A DNA stretch of 64,000 bases. Origin: Ensifer sp. IC4062 (GTDB lineage: Bacteria; Pseudomonadota; Alphaproteobacteria; Rhizobiales; Rhizobiaceae). Positions 1 through 7,747 of this stretch are shown piece after piece. Under the pieces are notes generated by a model. The model did not search any database, had not been told where the DNA came from, and saw nothing but the letters and a program-made list of their open reading frames with translations. Each line of letters begins with the position of its first letter. Position 1 is the stretch's first letter. The position numbers and the translations under genes were made by a program. The stretch is taken from contig NZ_JADYVD010000018.1 of the NCBI RefSeq assembly GCF_020193575.1, positions 62,001-126,000 on the forward strand. Direction: 5' to 3'.

Positions 1-403
1 CCTCGTAGCCGACTCTGAGGTTTCGCTTCGCCGCCCGCTCGCCGAGTTCGCGGAAATCGGCGGCCGCACGATCGATGCCGCCCTGGGCCGCAGGCGATAC
101 ATTGGAGCAGACGAGCACGAGATCCGTGCCAAGCTCCTGCATCACGTCGAACTTGCGTTCGGCGCGGTCGAATGTTCGCGTGCGAAGCGGTTCCGGCATC
201 CCCTCGAAATCCCGGAACGGCTGGAACAATGTGATCTCGAGGCCGAAGTCGCGTGCCATGCGGCCGACCTCCCGCGGACCTTCATCGAATGCGAGGAAAT
301 CGTTCTCGAAGATCTCCACGCCCTCGAATCCGGCCTTGGCGATTGCCTGCAGCTTGTCCTTGAGGTCGCCGCTCAGCGAAACGGTGGCTATCGAGGTTTT
401 CAT
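1..403 (-). CDS. quiC: 3-dehydroshikimate dehydratase-like TIM-barrel protein (5' part only)
   Basis: Reading from the ATG at 403 gives 134 residues before the window edge. The N-terminus (MKTSIATVSLSGDLKDKL..., then AGFEGVEIFENDFLAF) is that of the sugar phosphate isomerase/epimerase TIM-barrel domain in the two-domain QuiC proteins (isomerase-like half fused to an HPPD-like half). Those enzymes convert 3-dehydroshikimate to protocatechuate. The C-terminal half lies outside the window, so the fusion cannot be confirmed. It lies 21 bases downstream of the shikimate dehydrogenase-like gene on the same strand, which fits a quinate/shikimate catabolic operon. Other AP-endonuclease-2-like isomerases are the alternative. 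Confidence 0.7.
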   Translation of the reverse strand, partial: MKTSIATVSLSGDLKDKLQAIAKAGFEGVEIFENDFLAFDEGPREVGRMARDFGLEITLFQPFRDFEGMPEPLRTRTFDRAERKFDVMQELGTDLVLVCSNVSPAAQGGIDRAAADFRELGERAAKRNLRVGYE

Positions 404-424
404 GGTCCTGTCCTCGTTTGTGCG

Positions 425-1285
425 TCAGCCGGTCAGGGCCCGGAAATGGCCGAGCATCCGCGCTGCGTCCGGTTCAAGTCCGGTGAACAGGCGAAAGGCG
501 CCGACCGCCTGGAATACGGCCATGCCGCCGCCGTCGAGTGTGCGGCAGCCGCGCCTTCGCGCTTCCCGGAGCAGTGCCGTTTCCAGTGGGAAATAGACGA
601 TCTCGGCGACCCAATGGCGCTCATTGAGGAGCTCGGCGTCGAGCGGCAGCCCGGGATATTTCGCCATTCCGGTCGGGGTGGCGTGGATGAGACCCGATGC
701 GTCCGGCATCGTGGCGGCGAGATCCGTGCCGGCCATTATCTCGGCTCCGGGAAAAATGGGGGAAAGCATCTCGGTGAGCGAGTGGGCGCGCTCCGGCTCG
801 CGATCGAAGACCGTAAGCCGCCGCAAACCGAGCGAGAGGGCAGCGTAGGCCGTTGCCACGCCTGCGCCGCCGGCGCCGAGCTGCACGGCCGAGCCGAAGT
901 CCGCGTCAGGCAGGCCGCGCCGGAAGCTTTCGGCAAAACCCCACCAGTCCGTGTTGTGGCCGTAGCGCCGCCCGCCCTTGAGCACGACGGTATTGACGGC
1001 GCCGAGCCGCCGGGCGTCGGGGGCGAGCTCATCGAGAAAGGAAATGATCGCCTGCTTGCAGGGATGGGTGATGTTGAGCCCGGCAAGGCCGCGCCGCTCG
1101 GAATCGGCGATGAGATGCGGCAGGTCATTCTCCGTCGCACCGAGGGCATTGAGATCGATCAGCTCGTATTCATAACGGAGCCCTTGTGCTGCGCCCTCCG
1201 CCATATGCATCGCTGGTGTCAGCGAAGCCTGGATGCCGGAGCCAATCAAGCCGGCCTTCAAAGATCTTACGAGCGTATCGGTCAT
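425..1285 (-). CDS. shikimate/quinate dehydrogenase (AroE family)
   Basis: NAD(P)-dependent oxidoreductase of the shikimate dehydrogenase family, 286 aa, the usual AroE length. Visible motifs are the substrate site around LNITHPCKQ with the catalytic Lys, the AVNTVV and GHNTDWWGF segments (catalytic Asp), the glycine-rich nucleotide loop QLGAGGAGVATAYA, and a C-terminal GGGMAVFQAVGAF segment. The start at 1285 (MTDTLV) is chosen over an in-frame ATG at 1300; neither has a strong Shine-Dalgarno. With a TRAP transporter upstream and a QuiC-like gene downstream, a catabolic role in oxidising quinate or shikimate is more likely than biosynthetic AroE. Confidence 0.8.
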   Translation of the reverse strand: MTDTLVRSLKAGLIGSGIQASLTPAMHMAEGAAQGLRYEYELIDLNALGATENDLPHLIADSERRGLAGLNITHPCKQAIISFLDELAPDARRLGAVNTVVLKGGRRYGHNTDWWGFAESFRRGLPDADFGSAVQLGAGGAGVATAYAALSLGLRRLTVFDREPERAHSLTEMLSPIFPGAEIMAGTDLAATMPDASGLIHATPTGMAKYPGLPLDAELLNERHWVAEIVYFPLETALLREARRRGCRTLDGGGMAVFQAVGAFRLFTGLEPDAARMLGHFRALTG

Positions 1286-1338
1286 GGTTTCCCGTTCCAT
1301 GTGTTTTCCGTACCGACGGCATTCGCGGCGCCGGCGAA

Positions 1339-1370
1339 GCCGGCCCGCCTTTCGCAGCGGGCGGCCCGGC
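1339..1370 (-). promoter_or_regulatory. strong GC hairpin between dctP and the dehydrogenase gene
   Basis: The 11-base arms at 1339-1349 (GCCGGCCCGCC) and 1360-1370 (GGCGGCCCGGC) pair with one mismatch around a 10-base loop. There is no T-tract. It sits just after the dctP stop. Such hairpins often protect the upstream mRNA segment, giving more binding protein than downstream enzyme; that role is inferred. Confidence 0.4.
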
Positions 1371-1381
1371 GGCTTCCTTCT

Positions 1382-2398
1382 TTACTGGCCGCGCACAGCG
1401 CCGATTTCCTTGAACAGGATCTGCACCGTCTCCTGGCCGATGTCGGCACTGAACTTCTCGATCATCGGCTTGACGGCATCGCGCAGCTTCTGCGTTTCTT
1501 CCGGGCTGAGTTCGCTGACCTCCATGCCGGTCTTGCGGATTTCCTCGAGTGCCGCGGCATCCTGTTCGCGCGACACCTTGCGCTGGAAATCGCGCGCTTC
1601 GACCGCGGCCTGCTGCAGGACTGCCTTCTCCTCGTCATTGAGGCCATCCCAGAACTTCTTCGAGATCAGCACGATCTGCGGGTTGTACTGGTGACGGGTG
1701 AGCGTCATGTATTTCTGCACCTCGTAGAACTTGGCGTTGAGAATGTTCGCGGCCGGATTCTCCTGGCCATCGACGGTTCCCGTTTCGAGCGCGGTGTAGA
1801 GCTCGGTGTAGGGGAGCGGCACGGCATTGGCGCCGAGAGAGTTGAAGAGCTCGACCGGGATCGGCGACTGGATCGTGCGGATCTTCAGGCCCTTGATGTC
1901 TTCGAGTTTGGTCACCGGGTGGCGGTTGTTGGTGAGGTTGCGGAAGCCGAGTTCCCAATAGGCAAGGCCGACGAGGCCGGTGTCGGGAAGGCGCTCGATC
2001 AGTTCAGTGCCGAACGGACCGTCCATCACCTTGTCGGCCTCCTCGCCGCTGTTGAACAGGAAGGGAAGGTCGACGGCGCCGAATTCTTTCACGTTGCTTG
2101 CGAGAATGCCGGCGTTCAACACGGTCATCTCGATCACACCGCCCTGCAGCGCCGAGACGGTCTGGACGTCGCCTCCGAGCGTGCCGCCGGGGAAGAGCTT
2201 CACCTCGATCTTGCCGCCGCTCTTCTCGTTGACGAGTTCGGCGAATTTCTCCATGCCGGTCACCTGCGGGTGGCCCTTGTTGTTCGCGGAAGCGAATTTG
2301 ATGGTCTGGTCGCGGATCTCAGCAAGTGCCGGTCCGCCCGCCAGCAGCGCCAAGGGCAGGGCGAGGCCCAGTGCCAGTTTCGTCAATCTGTTCAACAT
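1382..2398 (-). CDS. dctP: TRAP transporter periplasmic solute-binding protein (DctP family)
   Basis: Protein of 338 aa with a clear Sec signal peptide (MLNRLTKLALGLALPLALLAGGPALAEI). The DctP fold signature is visible: KFASANNKGHPQVTGMEKFAELVNEKSGGKIEVKLFPGGTLG near the N-terminus split over two strands, and GQENPAANILNAKFYEVQKY in the middle. It delivers an organic acid to the DctQM membrane pair encoded directly upstream. Linkage to shikimate dehydrogenase and QuiC-like genes suggests a quinate/shikimate-type cyclic acid as ligand. That is an inference from context, since TRAP ligands cannot be read from sequence alone. Confidence 0.9.
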   Translation of the reverse strand: MLNRLTKLALGLALPLALLAGGPALAEIRDQTIKFASANNKGHPQVTGMEKFAELVNEKSGGKIEVKLFPGGTLGGDVQTVSALQGGVIEMTVLNAGILASNVKEFGAVDLPFLFNSGEEADKVMDGPFGTELIERLPDTGLVGLAYWELGFRNLTNNRHPVTKLEDIKGLKIRTIQSPIPVELFNSLGANAVPLPYTELYTALETGTVDGQENPAANILNAKFYEVQKYMTLTRHQYNPQIVLISKKFWDGLNDEEKAVLQQAAVEARDFQRKVSREQDAAALEEIRKTGMEVSELSPEETQKLRDAVKPMIEKFSADIGQETVQILFKEIGAVRGQ

Positions 2399-2463
2399 GT
2401 TTTCCTCCCAGGTTGGGCCGGTGTTCAGGCCGACCGTGTTGATAGTGCGTGAAGCCTTGCCCG

Positions 2464-3744
2464 TCAGTGCCCGAACCAGGAGACCGGAACGGTCACCAGT
2501 TCAGGGAACATGACGAGCAGGAAAAGGACGATTAGTTCGGCGATCATGAACGGCATCACACCTTTCATGAGGTCTTCCATCGACAGTTTCGAGACGCCGC
2601 AGATGACGTTCAGGACCGTGCCGACGGGCGGTGTGATCAGGCCGATCGAGTTGTTGATGATGAAGAGCACGCCGAAATAGACCGGGTCGATGCCCGCCTG
2701 CTTGATGATCGGCATCAAGACCGGCGTCATGATCAGAATGGTCGGCGTCATGTCCATGGCAGTGCCGACGACGACGATCAGGACCATGATGGCGACGAGG
2801 AGCGCCGTCTGGTTGTCCATCAGCGGTTCGACAAGGGCGGCGAGCGCGCCCGGTACGTCGGCGACCGTGATCAGCCAGGCCGAGACTGCCGCGCAGGCGA
2901 CCAGGAACATGACGACGGCGGTGATTTTGGCGGCCGAGACGAAGACGTGGAAGAGCTGAGCCGGTGGCAGTTCGCGGTAGATCACCATCGAGACGAACAG
3001 CGAGTAGACTGCCGCCACTACGCCCGCTTCCGTCGGCGTGAAGACGCCGAACTTCAGCCCGACGATGATGATCACCGGTAGCATGAGCGCCCAGAAGCTG
3101 TCGACGAAGGCCTTGAGGCGTACCGCTCCGCTCTCTCGCGGCGGCAGTTCGAACTGCTCGTTGCGGGCAACGAGGAGCCAGGTGATGCAAAGGGCACCGG
3201 CGATCATCAGCCCGGGGAAGATGCCGGCGAGGAAAAGCTTGGTGATCGAAACGCCACCGACGACGCCGTAGAGGATGAAGCCGATCGACGGCGGAATGAT
3301 CGGCCCGATGACCGAGGCGGACGCCAGCAGTCCGCCGGCGCGCGCCGGGTTGTGCCCGCTTTTCAGCATCATCGGCAGGAGGAGGGCGCCGAGCGCGGCG
3401 GCGTCGGCGACGGCAGAGCCCGAAAGGCTCGAAAGGATGCAGGCGGCGAAGATCGCGACGAAACCGAGGCCGCCGCGAATGTGGCCGACCATCGCCATGG
3501 CGAGCGCGACGATGCGGCGGGAAAGGCCGCCGGTGTTCATCACCTCGCCGGCGAGCAGGAAGAAGGGAACAGCCATCAGCGGGAAGCTATCGGCGCCGTT
3601 CAGGACGTTCTGCGCGACGATCTGGGCGTCGAACATGCCGAGATAGAGCATCAGCGCCACGCCGCTCAGGATCAGCGCGAAGGCGATCGGCACGCCGAGT
3701 GCCATGGGTCCGAGAAGCGCACCGAGAAAGATGGTGACCGTCAT
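2464..3744 (-). CDS. dctM: TRAP transporter large permease (DctM family)
   Basis: Integral membrane protein of 426 aa with about a dozen hydrophobic segments, typical of DctM. Recognisable stretches are GVPIAFALILSGVALMLYLG near the N-terminus, LLAGEVMNTGGLSRRIVALA, and NNSIGLITPPVGTVLNVICG near the C-terminus. The start at 3744 (MTVTIFLG) follows a GAGGAGG Shine-Dalgarno. An upstream in-frame ATG at 3816 lies inside dctQ and is rejected. It is 10 bases downstream of dctQ and forms the Na+-coupled translocation channel of this TRAP system. Confidence 0.92.
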   Translation of the reverse strand: MTVTIFLGALLGPMALGVPIAFALILSGVALMLYLGMFDAQIVAQNVLNGADSFPLMAVPFFLLAGEVMNTGGLSRRIVALAMAMVGHIRGGLGFVAIFAACILSSLSGSAVADAAALGALLLPMMLKSGHNPARAGGLLASASVIGPIIPPSIGFILYGVVGGVSITKLFLAGIFPGLMIAGALCITWLLVARNEQFELPPRESGAVRLKAFVDSFWALMLPVIIIVGLKFGVFTPTEAGVVAAVYSLFVSMVIYRELPPAQLFHVFVSAAKITAVVMFLVACAAVSAWLITVADVPGALAALVEPLMDNQTALLVAIMVLIVVVGTAMDMTPTILIMTPVLMPIIKQAGIDPVYFGVLFIINNSIGLITPPVGTVLNVICGVSKLSMEDLMKGVMPFMIAELIVLFLLVMFPELVTVPVSWFGH

Positions 3745-3754
3745 TGTCGCCTCC

Positions 3755-4318
3755 TCAATGCTTCGGCGAGAGCTGGCCGAGAGTGACCTCGGGCAGATCG
3801 TCGAGGGCCGCCTCATCCTCGCTCTCGCGCACGAGGTCGGCCGTCGTCACGTCGATGCGGCCGGTTACAACTGCGAAGGCGTCGGAAAGAAGGATCAGGA
3901 AGGCCGGGACGCCAAAGGCGAGACCGGCGCCATAGAAGAAGGCCATCGGAATGCCGGTCGCCGGCGCGCCGACATGGAGGTTGATCAGCGTCTGCGTCCA
4001 GCTGCCGCTGATCACCAGCCATGTGGCATAGAGCATCAGCGCATGGCCGCAAAGCACGGCCATCTTGGCGACAGACGGCGGCAAGCGCTTGATGAGGGAG
4101 TCGACGCCAAGATGGCCATGCTCGCGCATGGCAACGACGGCGCCGAGAAAGGTGAGCCAGACGAAGAACATCCGCGACAGCTCCTCGGAAACCGTGATCC
4201 CCTGGTTGAAGGCGTAGCGCAGGACGACATTACCGAAGACGAGCACGACCATGCCCGCGAGAAGCAGCGCAATCGCCACCTTCAGCGCGAAGAAATAGAA
4301 ATCGATGATGCGGGCCAT
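3755..4318 (-). CDS. dctQ: TRAP transporter small permease (DctQ family)
   Basis: Small membrane subunit of 187 aa with four hydrophobic segments; FYFFALKVAIALLLAGMVVL is the first. The DctQ signature region (VSEELSRMFFVWLTFLGAVVAMREHGHLGVD) is present in the first half. The start at 4318 (MARIID) has GGGAGGAG seven bases upstream. The C-terminal tail beyond the last membrane segment is longer and more acidic than usual. First gene of the minus-strand TRAP operon, transcribed divergently from the TetR gene. Confidence 0.9.
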   Translation of the reverse strand: MARIIDFYFFALKVAIALLLAGMVVLVFGNVVLRYAFNQGITVSEELSRMFFVWLTFLGAVVAMREHGHLGVDSLIKRLPPSVAKMAVLCGHALMLYATWLVISGSWTQTLINLHVGAPATGIPMAFFYGAGLAFGVPAFLILLSDAFAVVTGRIDVTTADLVRESEDEAALDDLPEVTLGQLSPKH

Positions 4319-4704
4319 TCGCTCCTCCCAAAGCGATAGGGCGTACCGGCGGCGCGTCGCGACGACGCACCAGTGGCAGGCCTCCTCCTTCCAACGCGCA
4401 GCGCTTTGCCGGCGGCCGTCCCGCGCTCCTCGGCACGGTTCCGGCATCTGATTTTTAAAATGTACTAACTAGTTCGAATGTCAAGCGCCATGCTATTGAA
4501 AGAGGATGATAACGTGAATATGACTTGAGGAATTGCTCTTGCGGGGCACAGCTTGAGGTCGAAAGCAGGCAGCCGTTTTCGACGAAGTTGGCAGTCTCGG
4601 ATCGTAAGGCGAGGCGTTTCGCGCATTCATCGAGGCGCGTGGCGTCCGCAGGAAAATAGGCGTGACGATTCAATGGCCTGTCCGGGCCGGGAAGCAGTGC
4701 GGAA
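4319..4704. other. divergent promoter region between TRAP operon and tetR
   Basis: This 386-base region has no convincing gene. It carries the start signals for dctQ on the left and for the TetR gene on the right. The AT-rich core is at 4447-4500, with the TetR-type palindrome at 4462-4475. The rest has ordinary composition. Confidence 0.5.
4462..4475. promoter_or_regulatory. candidate TetR operator
   Basis: The 14-base imperfect palindrome GTACTAACTAGTTC has ACTA/TAGT arms around a two-base centre, with one mismatched pair. It lies in the AT-rich core of the divergent promoter region, a classic position for an autoregulating TetR repressor. Only the symmetry and location support it. Confidence 0.4.
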
Positions 4705-5364
4705 ATGGCGGAGCGGCAGGGGAACGGCAGAAAGAACGATCCGCAAAGGACGCAGGAAGATATCCTTGTGGTAGCGACGGAAGAGTTTTCGACGCACGGG
4801 CTGGCCGGTGCCAGGGTGGATGCGATCGCCGAGCGCACGCGCACCTCGAAGCGGATGATCTATTACTATTTCGGCAGCAAGGAGGGGCTCTATCTCGCCG
4901 TGCTCGAGCGCTCCTATCGCAAGATCCGCACGCTCGAAGCCGATCTCGAACTTGCCAATCTGCCTCCGGAAAAGGCGCTCAGGACCTTGATCGAAACCAC
5001 CTTCGATCACGATGAGAGCAATCCGGATTTCGTCCGTCTAGTCAGCATCGAGAATATACACCACGCGGCGCACATGCTGCGTTCGGAAGCGATCCGCGAG
5101 CTCAATGTATCGGTCATCCAGATGATCGAGGGCATCATCGCGCGCGGTCTTGCCGACGGCACCTTTCGGCGCAAGGCCGATCCGATCGATGTTCATATGC
5201 TGATCAGCGCCTTCTGCTTTTTCCGCGTCTCGAACCGTTACACATTCGGAACGATCTTCCGCCGTGACCTCTCGGCAAAGCCAACGATCGAACGGCACCG
5301 CTCGATGATCGCGGATGCAGTTATCAGCTACCTGAAATCGAACGGCGAACCTGCTTCCCCGTAG
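4705..5364 (+). CDS. TetR family transcriptional regulator
   Basis: Protein of 219 aa. The N-terminal helix-turn-helix is typical: TQEDILVVATEEFSTHGLAGARVDAIAERTRTSKRMIYYYFGSKEGLY split across residues 15-65, with the YYYFGSKEGLY recognition-helix tail. The C-terminal ligand domain resembles the regulators of aromatic-acid operons. It starts 386 bases from dctQ and is divergent, so it probably represses the TRAP/quinate-type operon and itself, with the imported acid or its CoA or oxidised derivative as inducer (inference). Confidence 0.88.
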   Translation: MAERQGNGRKNDPQRTQEDILVVATEEFSTHGLAGARVDAIAERTRTSKRMIYYYFGSKEGLYLAVLERSYRKIRTLEADLELANLPPEKALRTLIETTFDHDESNPDFVRLVSIENIHHAAHMLRSEAIRELNVSVIQMIEGIIARGLADGTFRRKADPIDVHMLISAFCFFRVSNRYTFGTIFRRDLSAKPTIERHRSMIADAVISYLKSNGEPASP

Positions 5365-5369
5365 CGCGT

Positions 5370-6353
5370 TCAGGGAACGAGTACGGCCGCTCCGCTGAGC
5401 TTCCCGGCGCGAAGTTGCGCAAGGGCACGATTGGCTTCATCGAGCGGATAGACGATGGTGTGCGTCTTGACGCCCGCTTCCGCCGCGATTGCAAAAAACT
5501 CCCGACCATCCTGGCGCGTGAGGTTGGCGACCGAAACCAGTTCGCGTTCGCCCCAAAGCACAGCATAGGGCATGGCGGGAATATCGCTCATGTGGATGCC
5601 GCCGCAGACCACTCGTCCGCCCTTACGTACGGCTTTAAGCGCCGCCGGCACGAGATTTCCGACCGGTGCAAAGATGATCGCAGCGTCGAGCGGCTCCGGC
5701 GGGGGCTCGTCCGAACCGCCCGCCCAGGCCGCGCCGAGGTCGAGGGCGAAGCGCCGTGCCGCCGCATCGTCCGGGCGGGTGAAGGCGTAGACCTGTCGTC
5801 CCTGCCAAACGCAGATCTGGGCGATGATATGCGCGGCTGCACCGAAGCCGTAGATGCCGATCCTCCTGCCTTCGCCGGCCCGTTTCAGTGACCGCCAGCC
5901 GATGAGCCCGGCGCAGAGGAGGGGCGCAAGCGCGACCGGATCGCCGTCGGGGTCGAGATCAAAAGCATAGTCGGCGTCCGCGATGACTTCGGTGGCGAAG
6001 CCGCCATCGCGGGTATAGCCGGTGAACAACGGATGGTCGCAAAGGTTCTCCGCGTTCGACCGGCAGTAGACGCAATTCTGGCAGGAATGGCCGAGCCAAG
6101 GGATCCCGGCGCGCCGACCGATGCGTACCGGATCGACGCCGCTCCCGACCGCTTCGATGATGCCGACGATCTCGTGGCCTGGAACGAGCGGCAGCTTCGG
6201 CCGCGGCAGGTCGCCGTCGACCACGTGCAGATCGGTGCGGCAGACCGCGCAGGCTTCGACGCGCAGCCGGATCTCACCGGCGAGCGGCTCTGGGAGCGGC
6301 CGCTCCACCGCCTTCAACGGTTCCCCGATGTTCTCAAGGACCATCGCGCGCAT
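5370..6353 (-). CDS. zinc-binding alcohol dehydrogenase (medium-chain, CAD2-like)
   Basis: Medium-chain dehydrogenase/reductase of 327 aa, the usual length of this short zinc ADH subgroup. Catalytic zinc ligands are in CAVCRTDLHVVDGDLP (Cys, Asp/His region) and LVPGHEIVG (His-Glu). Structural zinc cysteines are in SCQNCVYCRSNAENLC. The Rossmann loop IGIYGFGAAAHIIAQ is also clear. The start at 6353 (MRAMVLENIG) has GGAGG ten bases upstream; a long upstream extension of the frame lacks family similarity. It ends five bases after the convergent tetR gene. It probably oxidises or reduces an alcohol/aldehyde; the substrate is unknown. Confidence 0.85.
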   Translation of the reverse strand: MRAMVLENIGEPLKAVERPLPEPLAGEIRLRVEACAVCRTDLHVVDGDLPRPKLPLVPGHEIVGIIEAVGSGVDPVRIGRRAGIPWLGHSCQNCVYCRSNAENLCDHPLFTGYTRDGGFATEVIADADYAFDLDPDGDPVALAPLLCAGLIGWRSLKRAGEGRRIGIYGFGAAAHIIAQICVWQGRQVYAFTRPDDAAARRFALDLGAAWAGGSDEPPPEPLDAAIIFAPVGNLVPAALKAVRKGGRVVCGGIHMSDIPAMPYAVLWGERELVSVANLTRQDGREFFAIAAEAGVKTHTIVYPLDEANRALAQLRAGKLSGAAVLVP

Positions 6354-6517
6354 CGGCAATGAGCCTCCTTGAAGTTGCACAGGTCGCGATTGCCGCTCGC
6401 TCTGTTCGAAATGCGGCTCAGCAATGATATCCTTCGCAGTCACGGATAGTCTGCTGCCGTTGCATCGAAGTGCGCCGATTTTATCAAGACGGGCCACGGA
6501 CGTCGAAAGGATCGCAA

Positions 6518-6994
6518 ATGCCGAAAAGAAGCGCAGGCATCCTGCTCTACAAATACGACGGTGAGGCGTTGCGTGTCCTGCTTGTCCACCCCGGCGGCCC
6601 GTTCTGGAGCAACAGGGATGCCGGGGCGTGGTCCATCCCAAAGGGGGAGTATGACCCGGACGAACAGCCGGAGGCGGCTGCGCGGCGCGAGGTCCTCGAG
6701 GAAACCGGCATCGCGATGAAAGGGGCCTTAGTGAGCCTTGGCGAACTGCGCCAGAAGGGAGGCAAGCTCGTCACCGCCTTCGCCAGCGAGAGCGATGTCG
6801 ACGTCACCGATATCCGCAGCAACATGTTCGAAATGGAATGGCCGCCGCACAGCGGCCGGACACAGGCCTTTCCGGAAGTCGATCGCGCCGGGTGGTTCAG
6901 CCTGCCGGAAGCGCGGGAGAAGATAAACGCCTCCCAGCGGCCATTTCTCGATCGCCTTGAAGCGTTGCAGAGCAAGGCACCGTTGCCCGAATGA
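6518..6994 (+). CDS. NUDIX hydrolase
   Basis: Protein of 158 aa opening with MPKRSAGILLYKY, typical of the small stand-alone NUDIX subgroup with the beta-strand VLLVHPGGPFW. The NUDIX box reads GEYDPDEQPEAAARREV followed by LEETGI and matches G-x5-E-x7-REVxEExGI, so the metal-binding glutamates are intact. The start at 6518 follows AAAGGA. It is divergent from the ADH gene with 164 bases between them. It hydrolyses a nucleoside-diphosphate-linked compound; the substrate cannot be predicted. Confidence 0.9.
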   Translation: MPKRSAGILLYKYDGEALRVLLVHPGGPFWSNRDAGAWSIPKGEYDPDEQPEAAARREVLEETGIAMKGALVSLGELRQKGGKLVTAFASESDVDVTDIRSNMFEMEWPPHSGRTQAFPEVDRAGWFSLPEAREKINASQRPFLDRLEALQSKAPLPE

Positions 6995-7747
6995 CTTCAG
7001 CAAGGCATGCAAGTCAATTCGGACGCGCGAGCCCGTGGTCACTCCGCAGCCGCGCGGCCAGCACGCCTTTGGCGAAGGTCGCCTCGATCCTGTCCCTGTC
7101 GACGCCGGGGTGGCATCGTGCAGGGCATCGGTGGAATCGCCTGATGGCACTATTCTTGCTCTCCAGGGCGCCTCAGCAGTTCCTCGACGACAGCTGGAGC
7201 CGACCGGTTCTTGGGCAATCATCAGTGCGCGGTCGATTACGACATCGCCCGACCACGAGGTCTGCTTGCTGAAATGCGCCCCCAGGTCCGGATTCTCGCG
7301 AGATGGCTGGCGCGGTGGGCACCCGGGTGACCCCTTCCTCCCGGACGCTATTGTCGGCCATACCGACAATTCCAAGCTGATGATGTCGTTGTGCTCTGCA
7401 ACGGTGCCGCTCCGGTTCTTTCCAAAGAGCGAAGGGCTGCGATTCAGGCAGATGGTGTATAGGCCGCGTATGCAGTTCAGTGTGCATGTAATACGTTCAC
7501 TACGCAGATGTATTATTGAATTACATTTAGTTAATGAACAAAGTTTAAGAAGATTTATGTTAGGATAGATAATAATATTTGCAAATAACGTCTGCTGATA
7601 AAGCGGGCGCGACTGCATGGCGGCTCTGCCTTACGCAACGACGGCGGGCCGCCGCCGATTGGGATCCGGCGGCGCGACACGGTTCGTGGCGCTGCCGCTC
7701 CATCAGGCGCTAGATCGTCGGCGAGGGTAGCATCCAGGGAGAGCGAC
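6995..7747. other. 753-base region without an intact gene; AT-rich patch
   Basis: Apart from the Hsp20 remnant I see no credible coding sequence. Positions about 7480-7590 are strikingly AT-rich for this replicon (ATGTATTATTGAATTACATT and surroundings) and probably hold the promoter of the downstream efflux operon. The short frames crossing it have no family resemblance and no good start signals. Confidence 0.5.
7014..7172 (-). pseudogene. remnant of a small heat-shock (Hsp20) gene, C-terminal part
   Basis: On the minus strand an open stretch with no start reads ...HPGVDRDRIEATFAKGVL then AARLRSDHGLARPN and a stop at 7014. This matches the end of the alpha-crystallin domain (PxGVDxDxIxAxFxxGVLxxxLP). 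The same frame has an in-frame stop at 7173-7175, and no N-terminal alpha-crystallin sequence is evident further upstream. It looks like a decayed gene tail. Confidence 0.45.

Noticed and set aside
446..2452. 668-codon open frame on the plus strand
   Set aside because: It is a shadow of the aroE-like and dctP genes on the opposite strand, with the His/Arg/Glu-rich composition typical of antisense frames in GC-rich DNA and no family resemblance.
7173..7487. 104-codon minus-strand frame in the 7-kb gap as a gene
   Set aside because: No family resemblance and no convincing start; it runs in the same frame as the Hsp20 remnant and is interrupted by a stop, so at most it is decayed sequence.
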